DNA of 64,000 bases. Source: VXNE01 sp965205735. Lineage in GTDB: Bacteria; Pseudomonadota; Gammaproteobacteria; Pseudomonadales; Azotimanducaceae. The notes beneath the pieces were generated by a model. That model worked only from the letters and a program-made list of their open reading frames with translations. It ran no database searches and was not told the DNA's origin. Position 1 is the first letter of the stretch. The number at the start of each line of letters is the position of its first letter. Positions 8,961 to 17,863 of the stretch are shown piece by piece. A program made the translations under genes and the position numbers. The stretch is taken from the NCBI GenBank assembly GCA_965205735.1, contig OZ242179.1, positions 3,720,001 through 3,784,000 on the forward strand, read 5' to 3'.

Positions 8961-10175
8961 CTAGAAGTGGTCGGGGCAGTGCGGCGCATGCCGCGTTGCG
9001 AACAGGACATCGGCGCGCTGAACGGCATCCGCATCGCCGTCCAGCAAGCCCCATGCGGACAGTTCGCGCGCCGATCGCTGCCCGGCATAGAGCGAGGCCA
9101 ATGTCTTGACGGAAAGCTGGATATCGGTGACTGCCGTGCACGGCGTCACGTCGGCTGCGCCGCCCGAGACGATGAGCCGATAACTCCCGGTGTTCCAGGG
9201 AGCGAGGGGGTCGTCTCGAACGGTAATGGAAATCTCGCCGTCCGTGGTCCAGCCGCGTCCCCCGAGCGCGGCGGCGACATCCACGAGGCGCAGCCAAAAA
9301 CCCTCCTCGTCGCGCGCATTGAGCAGGCGCGGTTCGAGGAATATCTCGACCGCTGGATCGTCGGACGGGGCGTTGTCCCAGCGCACGCGTCCGACGAGGT
9401 CATGACGCTTGAAGAACGTCCACAGGGAGCGATACGCGACCGGCGTCAGCCACGCCAAGTCGCGGATGATGACCTCCTGGGAGCGCGTCGGATGATCGTA
9501 CTTGCCTTCCCGCAGCGTATAGATCGCGTACCCGTCGGGTCCCGACTCGCCGTGAGACACGGCAATGTGGACCGGCCCGTCCGCTTCGCGCGGTTCGAGG
9601 GCGTTGTGCAGCCACAGCGCTCGCGCGCGATGCAGGTAGCCCATGCGTTCGACAACGAATCGTATGTAGACCTGCTTGATCAGGTCGTAGCCGGAGGCCG
9701 CATCCAGGCGCTCGACGCGCCCGCCGCCATCGTCGCCGTCGTGAAAGTCGATGTCCACGGTGTCGACCGCGTAGCTGCGCAGCACCGAGGCCATCGCATA
9801 ACCGAAGCGCTGATAGATGGCGGCTTGCGACGCCCACAGCGCGGCGACCGGCCGACCGCCATCCCGCATGTCGGCAAATGCCTGGGCCATGATGCGGCGA
9901 ACGATACCCCGCCGCCGGTATTCCGGCAGAGTGCCGACGGCGGACACGCCCCCGATAGGCAACGCCGCGCCGTTCGCGCGCATGGTGAAAGGGATGGTGG
10001 AGAAGCTTGAAACAAGCCGGCGGCCGTCGAACGCGCACAGCGTCCACTCGGGTCGGGTCGCGGAAGCAACGAGGTTGTCCGGCCCGTCGCCGAACTCGCC
10101 GCCGTAGACATAGCCGGCGAGCATGCCGAACTGTCCCATCTCCTCTGCGGCGGCGGGTCTGAACTCGATGTTCAA
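8961..10175 (-). CDS. Eis-like GNAT acetyltransferase with C-terminal sterol-carrier-like domain
   Basis: 404 residues. The N-terminal GNAT part has GVSAVGTLPEYRRRGIVRRI, the acetyl-CoA pyrophosphate loop, then a second GNAT-like half with YQRFGYAMAS. The C-terminal ~100 residues include TDIQLSVKTLASLYAGQRSA, as in the SCP2-like domain of the Eis family. Known: Eis proteins are multimeric N-acetyltransferases acting on aminoglycosides and other amines. The substrate of this relative cannot be read from sequence. Confidence 0.85.
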   Translation of the reverse strand: MNIEFRPAAAEEMGQFGMLAGYVYGGEFGDGPDNLVASATRPEWTLCAFDGRRLVSSFSTIPFTMRANGAALPIGGVSAVGTLPEYRRRGIVRRIMAQAFADMRDGGRPVAALWASQAAIYQRFGYAMASVLRSYAVDTVDIDFHDGDDGGGRVERLDAASGYDLIKQVYIRFVVERMGYLHRARALWLHNALEPREADGPVHIAVSHGESGPDGYAIYTLREGKYDHPTRSQEVIIRDLAWLTPVAYRSLWTFFKRHDLVGRVRWDNAPSDDPAVEIFLEPRLLNARDEEGFWLRLVDVAAALGGRGWTTDGEISITVRDDPLAPWNTGSYRLIVSGGAADVTPCTAVTDIQLSVKTLASLYAGQRSARELSAWGLLDGDADAVQRADVLFATRHAPHCPDHF

Positions 10176-10411
10176 GGCGTCGTTGCCGGGAAGTGGCCGA
10201 AGTCCACAACGTCCCTCGAACGTGTTGCAATCGGGGCAACTATCTTCGCAGGTTGCTTATCCGGCGTCGAGATTGTGCCGAGCCGGGGAGTTTGCCGCGA
10301 ACTCGGCACCCCGGATATTTCACCAAGTCGATTGTTGCGTGACCGAATATCATTTACTTTCAGTTAGATACTCCGATTCCCCATCAGCCGGCAAGTTCAG
10401 GGACAACCGAG

Positions 10412-11398
10412 ATGCCAGACACAGTCAGATACGGACTCATCAGCACGGCGGGAATCGGCTTCAGGGCGCACCTGCCGGCGGCGAACGCATCGCCCAACTC
10501 CGAGATGGTCGCGGTCAGCAGCCGCAACCTCGCAACCGCGCAGGCAGCCGCGAAGGAGCACGGCATTCCATTGGCTTTCGGCAGCTACCAGGAGATGATC
10601 GACAGCGACGAGATCGACGCCGTGATCAACACGCTGCCGAACGGTATGCACCACGAGTGGACCGTCAAGGCCGCCGAAGCGGGAAAGCACATCCTGTGCG
10701 AAAAGCCCTTGTGCGCGACCATGGCCGAAGCCCGCGAGATGAAGGCCGCGGCCGAAGCGAATGACCTGGTGCTGGTCGAAGCGTTCACACCGCGCTGGAA
10801 CAAGCAGATGCATACCGTTCGCAAACTCGTCGGGGACGGCGAGATTGGCAAGGTGATCCGCCTTGAAGCGACCACGTCTTACACCCAGACCGACCCGGAC
10901 AGCGTCCGCCTCAAGAAGTCCCTCGCGGGGGGCAGCCTGATGGACGCCGGGTGCTACGGCGTTTACGCGGTGCGCTACGCGATGAGCGCCGAGCCGGTGC
11001 GGGCCATGGCTATCCAATGCGAGCGAGACGGCATCGACATGACCATGAACGGCTTCCTGGAGTTCGGAAACGGCGCCGTCGGCCACGTCTGGAGCACTTT
11101 CGAAGGGCCCCGACGAGTGACGCTCGAGGTGTTCGGCACCGGCGGCATGATCACCATCGACGATGCCTTCAGCGAGACGGTTCCCGTGACGGTTGTTCGA
11201 GGCCAGGAAGCGCCCCAGGTGATGGAGATGACGAGCCCGAATCGCTACCAGGTGCAGTTGGATGAATTCTCGGAGTGCGTCCTCACGCGCAAGCAGCCGG
11301 AGTTTCCGGCGGACGACGCGCTGCGAAACATGGCGTCGATACTGGCCCTTTACGAGTCTGCGGACACGGGCGGCGCGGTAGCAGTGGAGCAGGTCTAG
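10412..11398 (+). CDS. Gfo/Idh/MocA family oxidoreductase
   Basis: 328 residues starting MPDTVRYGLISTAGIG, the Rossmann NAD(P)-binding segment. It continues with AVINTLPNGMHHEWTVKAAE and HILCEKPLCATMAEA; the EKP lysine is the family's conserved catalytic residue. The C-terminal half (GGSLMDAGCYGVYAVRY) is the alpha/beta substrate domain. Such enzymes oxidise or reduce sugars, inositols or related alcohols. The gene stands alone and is followed by a dispersed repeat, so context gives no substrate. Confidence 0.9.
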   Translation: MPDTVRYGLISTAGIGFRAHLPAANASPNSEMVAVSSRNLATAQAAAKEHGIPLAFGSYQEMIDSDEIDAVINTLPNGMHHEWTVKAAEAGKHILCEKPLCATMAEAREMKAAAEANDLVLVEAFTPRWNKQMHTVRKLVGDGEIGKVIRLEATTSYTQTDPDSVRLKKSLAGGSLMDAGCYGVYAVRYAMSAEPVRAMAIQCERDGIDMTMNGFLEFGNGAVGHVWSTFEGPRRVTLEVFGTGGMITIDDAFSETVPVTVVRGQEAPQVMEMTSPNRYQVQLDEFSECVLTRKQPEFPADDALRNMASILALYESADTGGAVAVEQV

Positions 11399-11402
11399 CC
11401 TT

Positions 11403-11503
11403 GCATGGAACAACACTGCCACCACTGCTGGAGGACTTGCAACGTCGGAATTCCCTGGGCGTCACGGGCGCACTGTAATCCAGTGGGCTGAAGGCTCCTG
11501 GGA
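11403..11503 (+). repeat. Dispersed ~95 bp repeat, copy 1
   Basis: Shares with copies at 30484, 52278 (minus) and 57651 the core TTCCCTGGGCGTCACGGGCG, a preceding GGAGGACTTGCAACG and a following GTAATCCAGTGGGCTGAAGG. It begins with CATGGAACAACACTGCC and lies between the Gfo/Idh/MocA gene and the serine hydrolase, ending about 30 bases before the latter's start. Confidence 0.8.
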
Positions 11504-11534
11504 TACCCCGCAGAGTTTGGTTGAACGGAGCAGC

Positions 11535-12719
11535 ATGAGCATGGGAATTTCCGAAACCCGAATTGAAAATGTCCACGCGCTGGCGAAAAGGTACGTCGAT
11601 CGCGGCGCGTTTCCGGGCTACGCGTGCATCGTATCGAGCGGCGAGGATGTCTGGTTCCGGGCGTACGGCATGCGCGATGTCGAACGGGCGCTGCCGGTCC
11701 GACGCGACACGATATTCCGCATCCATTCGATGACCAAGCCCATCACCACCGTCGCGCTGATGATGCTGTATGAAGAAGGCCGATTTCAGCTCGACGATCC
11801 CGTCGCGCGCTATATCCCTTCATGGGCGAACCTCTCGGTGTTCGAAGATGGCGATGAGGATTCCTACTCCACCACCGTCCCGGAAAGGCCGATGATGGTG
11901 AAGGACCTGCTGATGCACACCTCGGGTCTGACCTACGGGTTCATGCACAGCCACCCGGTGGACGCGCTTTACCGCAAGCGAGGGATCGGGGGCGGCGACC
12001 TGCAGGCCATGGTGGACGCGCTCGCCGAGATGCCGTTGCGGTTCTCCCCCGGGACCCGGTGGAGCTATAGCCACGCCACGGACATCTGCGGCTACCTGGT
12101 CCAGGTTCTTTCGGACACCGACCTCGACGTCTTCGTGCGCGAGCGCATCACCGAACCGCTCGGCATGGCGGACTCCGGTTTCTCGGTCCCATCCGCCGCG
12201 CTCGAGCGATTCGCGGCCAGCTACCAGTACCTCGAGGACGGGCGTTTTGCCAGGCAGGACGATTCGGAAACCCGTCCCTATCGGGGCCGGCCAAAGCTTC
12301 TTTCCGGCGGCGGCGGGATGGTGGCCACCATTGACGACTATCACCGGTTCGCGAAGATGCTCCTCGGGCGCGGCAAACTCGGAGGGGTCCGTTTGCTGGG
12401 GCGCAAGACGGTCGAATACATGACCACCAACCAGCTTCCCGGCAACCGCGATCTCGCCGGCATGGGGCAGCGGGTGTTTAGCGAGACGCCGTTCGAGGGG
12501 ATCGGTTTTGGGCTAGGTTTCTCGGTAGTCCTCGACCCGGCCGCCGCCAACGTGATCGATTCGCCGGGCGATTTCGGTTGGGGCGGGGCGGCGAGCACGT
12601 ACTTCTGGGTGGATCCCCAGGAGCAACTCGTCGTCGTGTTCATGACGCAACTGCGGCCCTCGTCGTCCTACCCCATTCGACGCGAGTTGAAGACCGCGGT
12701 CTACCAGGCGCTCGTGTGA
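11535..12719 (+). CDS. Serine hydrolase, beta-lactamase/esterase family
   Basis: 394 residues from ATG 11535, which has CGGAG seven bases upstream. Seen: the SxxK motif S-M-T-K at residues 65-68 after DTIFRIH, a Y-S-H motif (WSYSHATDI) as the second active-site element, and GWGGAASTYFWVDP near the C-terminus in the position of the family's HxG/KTG loop. Known: class C beta-lactamase-like esterases hydrolyse esters or cyclic amides. No signal peptide is visible, so an intracellular esterase is more likely than a beta-lactamase. Confidence 0.88.
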   Translation: MSMGISETRIENVHALAKRYVDRGAFPGYACIVSSGEDVWFRAYGMRDVERALPVRRDTIFRIHSMTKPITTVALMMLYEEGRFQLDDPVARYIPSWANLSVFEDGDEDSYSTTVPERPMMVKDLLMHTSGLTYGFMHSHPVDALYRKRGIGGGDLQAMVDALAEMPLRFSPGTRWSYSHATDICGYLVQVLSDTDLDVFVRERITEPLGMADSGFSVPSAALERFAASYQYLEDGRFARQDDSETRPYRGRPKLLSGGGGMVATIDDYHRFAKMLLGRGKLGGVRLLGRKTVEYMTTNQLPGNRDLAGMGQRVFSETPFEGIGFGLGFSVVLDPAAANVIDSPGDFGWGGAASTYFWVDPQEQLVVVFMTQLRPSSSYPIRRELKTAVYQALV

Positions 12720-12869
12720 GAGATCGCGGGCCGGTCATGACCAGCGGCTCGCAGCGGTGCGATAACGCCCTTCGCCAGAACAGACCGTCGCGGTTACAAT
12801 TGCGCGCGCGCCGCCCCCGGCGGGGCACTTTTGGCGCGCACGCAGGAACAACCGGTCAACGAGGAGAAT

Positions 12870-13043
12870 ATGAAACGTATCTTGACATCCCTACCCGTGA
12901 TTCTCGCGCTTGCGACGATCGGCGCCCTGGGTTTGATGTTCATCCTCGTCGACCCGCCTCGGGATGACCCCGCGCCCGACCACGCCGCAGTTGGCCTGGA
13001 ATCGGCAACCGGCGACGCCGCCTTCGCATCCGTACGTTCATGA
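12870..13043 (+). CDS. Short single-pass membrane protein
   Basis: 57 residues from ATG 12870, with a strong GAGGAG ribosome-binding site just upstream, which sets this start inside a longer frame. Residues 2-26 (KRILTSLPVILALATIGALG onward) form one hydrophobic helix or an uncleaved signal, followed by an acidic proline-containing tail. No family is recognised. It lies alone between the serine hydrolase and the MFS transporter. Confidence 0.5.
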   Translation: MKRILTSLPVILALATIGALGLMFILVDPPRDDPAPDHAAVGLESATGDAAFASVRS

Positions 13044-13340
13044 GCGATCCTGCAGGGTCGTAGAAGTCCGAGCGTATCGGATCTGCGGCTCGATTCGGGC
13101 CACCACTCTTCCGGCTCCGCCGCTTGGGGCTCGCGCTTTTTCCCGGAACGACCTGACTGACTCCTTGGTGACCGCCAGGATAGTGGCCGGTTCCCGCGCG
13201 TGGGGTAGGATGTACGGTTTGGCTTCGGGTCTCGGTCGATCTTGTTGAGGATGCTGCGGGCGGCGCGGATACGCCGCGGAAGGGTCAGGCGTGGCGATGC
13301 CGCGGCGTCGGGCAGCGAAGCGGCGTTGGTCGACCGGTCG

Positions 13341-14591
13341 ATGTTCGCCTCGCTCAAGCTGCGCGACTACCGGCTGTTGTGGGGCGGCATGGTCGGGTCC
13401 GCATTCGCCATGAACATGCAGCTCGTGGCGCAGGGCTGGCTCGTATACGAGATGACCTCTTCCCCGATGAAGTTGGCTTGGGTGTCATTGGCCTCGACGC
13501 TACCGCAAATCTTCTTGTCGCTGGTCGGCGGGGTGATCGCGGACCGTTCGCGCAAGCGAGAAATCATCCTGATCGGTCAGGCCCTAAACGGGATCGGCAC
13601 GCTTGTGATGGCCGTGATCGTTATCACCGGCAATGTGGAGTTCTGGCACTTCATCTGGGTCGGACTGATCCACGGATCGATGAACGCCCTATCGATACCT
13701 GCGCGAAACGCGTTCATTCCCGATATCGTCGGCGAGCCGTTGATGTTCAACGCCATGGCCTTCAATACGGCCGCGTGGAATCTCTCGCGTATCCTCGGCC
13801 CGGCTTTGGCGGGTGGGATGATCGCGTTGATCGCGGGAGGCGATACGAGTTCTCACTTCGCGGTAGGGATCGTCTATTTCGTGTTGTCGGGACTGTATTT
13901 CGTCGCGTCTGCGACGGTCATGATGATGCATCACAAGGGCCAGGTGCGGCGCAGGCGCAACACGGGCGTGCTGCAGGAGGTCACCGCAGCTATCCGTTAC
14001 GTTCAGCGGTCCCCGGTGATCGGCGGGCTGATCCTCTTGACCATCGTATCGTTCGTGCTCGGCGCGCCTGTCCAGACGTTGATGCCGGCGTTCAACTCGG
14101 ACGTGTTGAACGGCGGCCCGGACGATCTGGGTTTGCTGATGGCAGCCATGGGCGTCGGCGCGATCGCGGGTTCCCTGACACTTTCCAAGCTCGGCGGGCT
14201 TCGGCGCAAGGGTTTCTGGCTGTTCTTCAACTCGTTCCTCTGGGGAGGCGCCCTGATCGGTATCGCCGTTTCCAGCACCGAGTTCTGGGCGATGGTCACG
14301 GTCGGTGCCGTGGGTTTCATTTCGTCGGTCGGCATGTCGATGAACCGCACCATCGTCGTGCTGCACGCCTCGCCGCGCATGCGCGGTCGCATCATGTCCA
14401 TAGATACGATGACCCACGGTTTGATGCCGTTGGGGGTCCTGCCCATCAGCTATGTTGCCGAAACCGTCAGCATCCAGGCCGGACTGGGCTTGTGCGGGGT
14501 CTTGTTCTGCGCCACGACGTTGGTGTTGTGGTACGCGCTGGGCGCTGTTCGGCACATTGACCGGGGGTTCGGCACCGGAGCCGGTTCGTGA
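13341..14591 (+). CDS. MFS transporter, enterobactin-exporter-like (MFS_3) type
   Basis: 416 residues from ATG 13341 (MFASLKLRDYRLLWGGM). An upstream frame from 13242 would add a basic, poorly conserved leader. About 12 hydrophobic segments are present, with GGVIADRSRKREIILIGQ after the second or third helix (the MFS loop 2-3 signature) and ARNAFIPDIVGEPLMFNAMA as in the MFS_3 family. Inner-membrane secondary exporter; substrate unknown. It overlaps the next gene by four bases (GTGA), so they are translationally coupled. Confidence 0.87.
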   Translation: MFASLKLRDYRLLWGGMVGSAFAMNMQLVAQGWLVYEMTSSPMKLAWVSLASTLPQIFLSLVGGVIADRSRKREIILIGQALNGIGTLVMAVIVITGNVEFWHFIWVGLIHGSMNALSIPARNAFIPDIVGEPLMFNAMAFNTAAWNLSRILGPALAGGMIALIAGGDTSSHFAVGIVYFVLSGLYFVASATVMMMHHKGQVRRRRNTGVLQEVTAAIRYVQRSPVIGGLILLTIVSFVLGAPVQTLMPAFNSDVLNGGPDDLGLLMAAMGVGAIAGSLTLSKLGGLRRKGFWLFFNSFLWGGALIGIAVSSTEFWAMVTVGAVGFISSVGMSMNRTIVVLHASPRMRGRIMSIDTMTHGLMPLGVLPISYVAETVSIQAGLGLCGVLFCATTLVLWYALGAVRHIDRGFGTGAGS

Positions 14592-15595
14592 GCCAGTCCC
14601 CCGACGCCCCGTCGGAAGACCATCGGTGGCGTGGTTACATCTTCCGCGCGATCACGTGGATGGTGGCGATTGCGTGCTTCTACTATGTCTATACCCGCAT
14701 AGCGGCTGCGGCAGCCAGGGATGGGTTGACGGCCATCGAATACCTGGTGGACTTCTTCGCCGGCGCGGACTGGATGCTGTGGCTGGCCGTGATGGTCCCT
14801 TATTCGGTGTTTTTCTTTCTCGTCGACGCCCACGCCACATGGCGCGTGGTGCGCTGGTTCAACGCCCCGGACCTGAAGTTCACCAGTGTTCTGCCGATTC
14901 GCGCCAGCGCCTACGTCCTGTCCCTGGTCAGCGAGCAGGTGGGCAAGGGAGCGATGTCGCTCTACCTGTTGAAGCGCCACCGGGTCGCCGGCTGGGAAGC
15001 GCTGTCGAGTATGATCTTTCTCGGCCTGCTGGAGATATACCAGTTGCTGCTGTTCTCCGCCGGCGGGGTCGCGCTCGATTTCGGCGTGGTGGTCGAGGCC
15101 TCCAGCCTATTGCCCCTCGACGTGATTCTGCCGGCGGTGTTTGGATTCGCCCTTGTCTACCTGCCCCTGCATATCGCCTACTTTCGCGGCGCGCTGCTCA
15201 AGGGATCGGAATTGCGCGACAAGTCCCTGCTGGTTGCATTTCGCCGGGCGCTTCCGGTTCACTACCTGCTGACCGTTCTATTCAAGGCGCCCAACCTGCT
15301 CGGCGCGGTGGTCGTCTACACGGTCGCATTGCACCTCTTCCAGGTCGACGTGTCGCTGGGTCAGATGCTGGCGTTTCTGCCGGTGATATTTCTCGCCGCG
15401 GCGTTACCGCTGCCGTTTCACGCGGGCGCACTCGTACTCTGGACGGTGCTGTTCCCCGACTACCCCGAAGTCGGCGTATTCAGCCTTGTCATGCACACGT
15501 TCTTCGTGTTGTTCAATGCCATGATCGGCGTCCTGTTCCTGCCCAGGGCCAACAAGGAGTTGTTTGTCGAAGAGGAAGTGGACAGCGCCACTTGA
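14588..15595 (+). CDS. Multi-pass membrane protein, lysylphosphatidylglycerol-synthase TM-like
   Basis: 335 residues starting at GTG 14588, overlapping the MFS stop. Seven to eight hydrophobic segments are visible, with RASAYVLSLVSEQVGKGAMS in the middle; the conserved small-residue/EQVGKG segment resembles the flippase-like membrane region of the UPF0104/LPG-synthase family. It lacks the soluble aminoacyl-transferase domain. Coupling to the MFS gene suggests lipid or envelope transport, but no activity can be assigned. Confidence 0.6.
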   Translation: MSQSPDAPSEDHRWRGYIFRAITWMVAIACFYYVYTRIAAAAARDGLTAIEYLVDFFAGADWMLWLAVMVPYSVFFFLVDAHATWRVVRWFNAPDLKFTSVLPIRASAYVLSLVSEQVGKGAMSLYLLKRHRVAGWEALSSMIFLGLLEIYQLLLFSAGGVALDFGVVVEASSLLPLDVILPAVFGFALVYLPLHIAYFRGALLKGSELRDKSLLVAFRRALPVHYLLTVLFKAPNLLGAVVVYTVALHLFQVDVSLGQMLAFLPVIFLAAALPLPFHAGALVLWTVLFPDYPEVGVFSLVMHTFFVLFNAMIGVLFLPRANKELFVEEEVDSAT

Positions 15596-15622
15596 GGTTG
15601 CGCGGCGCACAGCCAGGGTAGC

Positions 15623-16186
15623 TCAGGAGTCATCGACGCGTGGACGCTGTTTTTCGGTGATGAGTGCCCGCAGCCGGTCGACTATCGAGATGGCTGTCGT
15701 TGCGACGAATATCCACCCGATGCCCTGAAGTAGCGCATCCGATGGCCATGACCAGCCGAGGAGATTTCGTACGATTGGCGCCCCGGCGAGTACGAAGTAG
15801 GCAATTCCGTTGTAGCGCCCGATGCGACTCGCGCGCAGCTTCTGTCCGGCGAGAACGCGGCTGTCGGCTACGTACTGGGCGAATGCCCCCGCGATGAGGA
15901 ACGGCAACAGGGCAGGGTACATGCCCGTCGACGCGAGTGCGCCGAGAACCGCAATGCAAAAGAGGGCGTCGGCCGCGTGATCGATTAGACCGCCGAATAC
16001 CGATACCTCGCCGCGACGCCTGGCCACGGGCCCGTCCGCGATGTCTGTCGCGACGGCGAAAAAAAACGCTGCCGCCGCTAGGCGCCAATTCGATGCCGCC
16101 ACCGCGTAGGCGCACGGTAGCGCCGACAGCAGACGCGCGGCGCTGAGACCGTTCGCCGGGGTGTAGATGGGATGTCTCGCTGCCAT
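15623..16186 (-). CDS. CDP-alcohol phosphatidyltransferase family protein
   Basis: 187 residues from ATG 16186 (MAARHPIYTPANGLSAARLL). The family signature DG-x2-AR-x8-G-x3-D-x3-D is intact: T-D-I-A-D-G-P-V-A-R, then a glycine and the two aspartates in GGLIDHAAD. Four to five hydrophobic segments follow. Integral membrane enzyme transferring a phosphoalcohol from a CDP-activated lipid head group. The exact product (phosphatidylglycerol phosphate, phosphatidylinositol or other) is unclear. It is divergent from the DUF234 ATPase across a short AT-rich region. Confidence 0.85.
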   Translation of the reverse strand: MAARHPIYTPANGLSAARLLSALPCAYAVAASNWRLAAAAFFFAVATDIADGPVARRRGEVSVFGGLIDHAADALFCIAVLGALASTGMYPALLPFLIAGAFAQYVADSRVLAGQKLRASRIGRYNGIAYFVLAGAPIVRNLLGWSWPSDALLQGIGWIFVATTAISIVDRLRALITEKQRPRVDDS

Positions 16187-16205
16187 CCGCCATGATTTTA
16201 TGCGT

Positions 16206-16254
16206 CCAAATATTATTTTGGAAAATATAATAATTTGGAGCATAATTTTGCTCC
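16206..16254. promoter_or_regulatory. AT-rich divergent control region with two dyads
   Basis: An imperfect inverted repeat, CCAAATATTAT / ATAATAATTTGG (16206-16238), overlaps the likely -10 region of both divergent genes. A second perfect dyad, GGAGCA-N6-TGCTCC (16237-16254), abuts the ATG of the ATPase and includes a possible GGAG ribosome-binding site in its left arm. The AT-rich composition contrasts sharply with the flanks. An operator or translational hairpin is inferred. Confidence 0.5.
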
Positions 16255-17613
16255 ATGGAATTTCTCGACAGAAACGATGAAATGCGGCGTCTCGACAGCG
16301 CGCTGCGAACAGGAGGGGCATTCGCCGCCATCTGGGGGCGCCGGCGCGTTGGCAAGTCGCGACTGCTGCTTGAGTGGTCTCGTCGCCACGACGGTCTGTA
16401 CACCGTTGCCGATCAGTCCGCCCCCGCAGTGCAGAGACGCTACTTGGCGGCTGCCGTGGCGGAGCGGTTTCGGGGTTTTGATGAGGTGGAATACCGGGAC
16501 TGGCATGCGTTCCTGTCCCGGTTGGCCGCAGAAGCAACGGCTGCCGACTGGCCGGGCCCGTTCGTCCTCGACGAACTGCCTTACCTCGTCGCCGCTGATC
16601 CCAGCATCGTCGGCGTGTTGCAAAACTGGCTTGACGTGCCGGGGCGTCGCTTGACCTTCGTGACGAGCGGTTCCAGCGTCCGCATGATGCACAGTGCGAT
16701 ACTCGCTGGCAGTGCACCGTTGTACGGCCGTGCCACCCAGGCCTTCGCCGTGCATCCGCTGCGCGCTGGGTATCTAGGCGATGTGTTTCCGCGCGCCTCC
16801 CCTTCGAACCTGGTTCGCGCCTATGCGGTTTGGGGAGGGATGCCACGCTACTGGGAACTGGCGGAGCCTTTCGGCGTTGACATCGCCGCCGCCGTGGATG
16901 CCCTGGTGCTCGATCCGGCAGGCCCTTTGCACAATGAGCCGGATCGCCTGTTGCAAGCCGAAATGCCGCCCGCCATGGCGTTGCGCCCGCTACTGGATGT
17001 CATCGGCAACGGCGCGCACCGCGTCAGTGAGATAGCGGGAAGACTTGGCAGGGCGGCGTCGAGTTTGGCGGGGCCGCTGGCGTCGCTGGCGGAAATGGGG
17101 CTGATACGTCGTGAAATCCCGTTCGGGAGTAACCCGAGGACCGGCAAGCGCAGCCTTTACCGTATCGCCGATCCATTCCTGCGGCTGTGGTTTCGCGTGG
17201 TGGCGCCGAATCGGGCGGCGCTCGCTGAAGCGCCGCGGGAAACGCGCCTGTTCTATTGGCGCAAACACCGTGCTGCGCTCGAAGGGGAGGCTTGGGAGGA
17301 GTTGTGCCGCATGGCCACGGCGACGCTCCATCGGGCGGACACGCCGCTTTCTGAGTATGGGCCGTTTGAACCAGCGCAACGCTATTGGAGGGGTAGCGAA
17401 CCGGAACTGGATGTTTTGGCTCGGTCGGTAGACGGGCAGCGGTTGCTTGTCGGCGAAGCGAAGTGGTCGGCATCGGCCGCTCAAGGATCAATTGATGCCG
17501 ACCACGTTCCCGGGACATCCGGGATGGCAGCGGTCCCCGTCTTGTTTGCGACCCAAGGCGCAGGTGGCCGCAATGTCGTCGATGCACGCATGGTGTTGGA
17601 AGCGCTTCGATAG
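16255..17613 (+). CDS. AAA/archaeal-type ATPase with C-terminal DUF234 domain
   Basis: 452 residues. Walker A is WGRRRVGKSRLLLEW (residues ~27-41); the Walker B-like strand is GPFVLDELPYL (~103-113). The middle carries LYGRATQAFAVHPLRAGYLG, and the C-terminal ~150 residues (SLYRIADPFLRLWFRVVAPN, then EPELDVLARS and LLVGEAKW) match the DUF234 nuclease-like region, with the E-D-V and E-x-K pattern of a PD-(D/E)xK fold. Known: DUF234 ATPases are common in archaea and bacteria and mostly uncharacterised; defence or mobile-element roles are suspected. The AT-rich, dyad-containing upstream region suggests tight control. Confidence 0.85.
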   Translation: MEFLDRNDEMRRLDSALRTGGAFAAIWGRRRVGKSRLLLEWSRRHDGLYTVADQSAPAVQRRYLAAAVAERFRGFDEVEYRDWHAFLSRLAAEATAADWPGPFVLDELPYLVAADPSIVGVLQNWLDVPGRRLTFVTSGSSVRMMHSAILAGSAPLYGRATQAFAVHPLRAGYLGDVFPRASPSNLVRAYAVWGGMPRYWELAEPFGVDIAAAVDALVLDPAGPLHNEPDRLLQAEMPPAMALRPLLDVIGNGAHRVSEIAGRLGRAASSLAGPLASLAEMGLIRREIPFGSNPRTGKRSLYRIADPFLRLWFRVVAPNRAALAEAPRETRLFYWRKHRAALEGEAWEELCRMATATLHRADTPLSEYGPFEPAQRYWRGSEPELDVLARSVDGQRLLVGEAKWSASAAQGSIDADHVPGTSGMAAVPVLFATQGAGGRNVVDARMVLEALR

Positions 17614-17678
17614 GCGGACCGACTGTTCGCAGAGACAACGGTTGGGCACCAAGGCGTGGCCATTCCCCAGACATATCC

Positions 17679-17850
17679 ATGGCTGTCCCTAAACCGTGCT
17701 CCATGGGTGTCCTCAACGTTTGGCTATGGGTGTCCCAAACCCGTGCTTCGATGGCTGTCCCTAAACGGTGGGTGTCCCAAATTTTGTTCCTCCCATGGGT
17801 GTCCCTAACGACTGCATGAACGACTGGATATGGGTGTCCCTAAACCTTGC
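17679..17850 (+). repeat. Degenerate tandem repeat with unit ATGGGTGTCCCTAAAC
   Basis: At least six imperfect copies of a 20-27 base unit whose core is ATGG(G/C)TGTCCC(T)AAAC, at about 17679, 17703, 17726, 17751, 17770, 17795 and 17830. They fill the space between the DUF234 ATPase and the NAD(P)-binding protein. Several units have an in-frame ATG, which artificially lengthens the downstream frame. No coding function is evident. Confidence 0.75.
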
Positions 17851-17863
17851 TATCGTTGTCCGC

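Noticed and set aside
17679..17850. CRISPR array
   Set aside because: Units are imperfect, spacing varies from 19 to 35 bases, there are no equal-length unique spacers and no cas genes.
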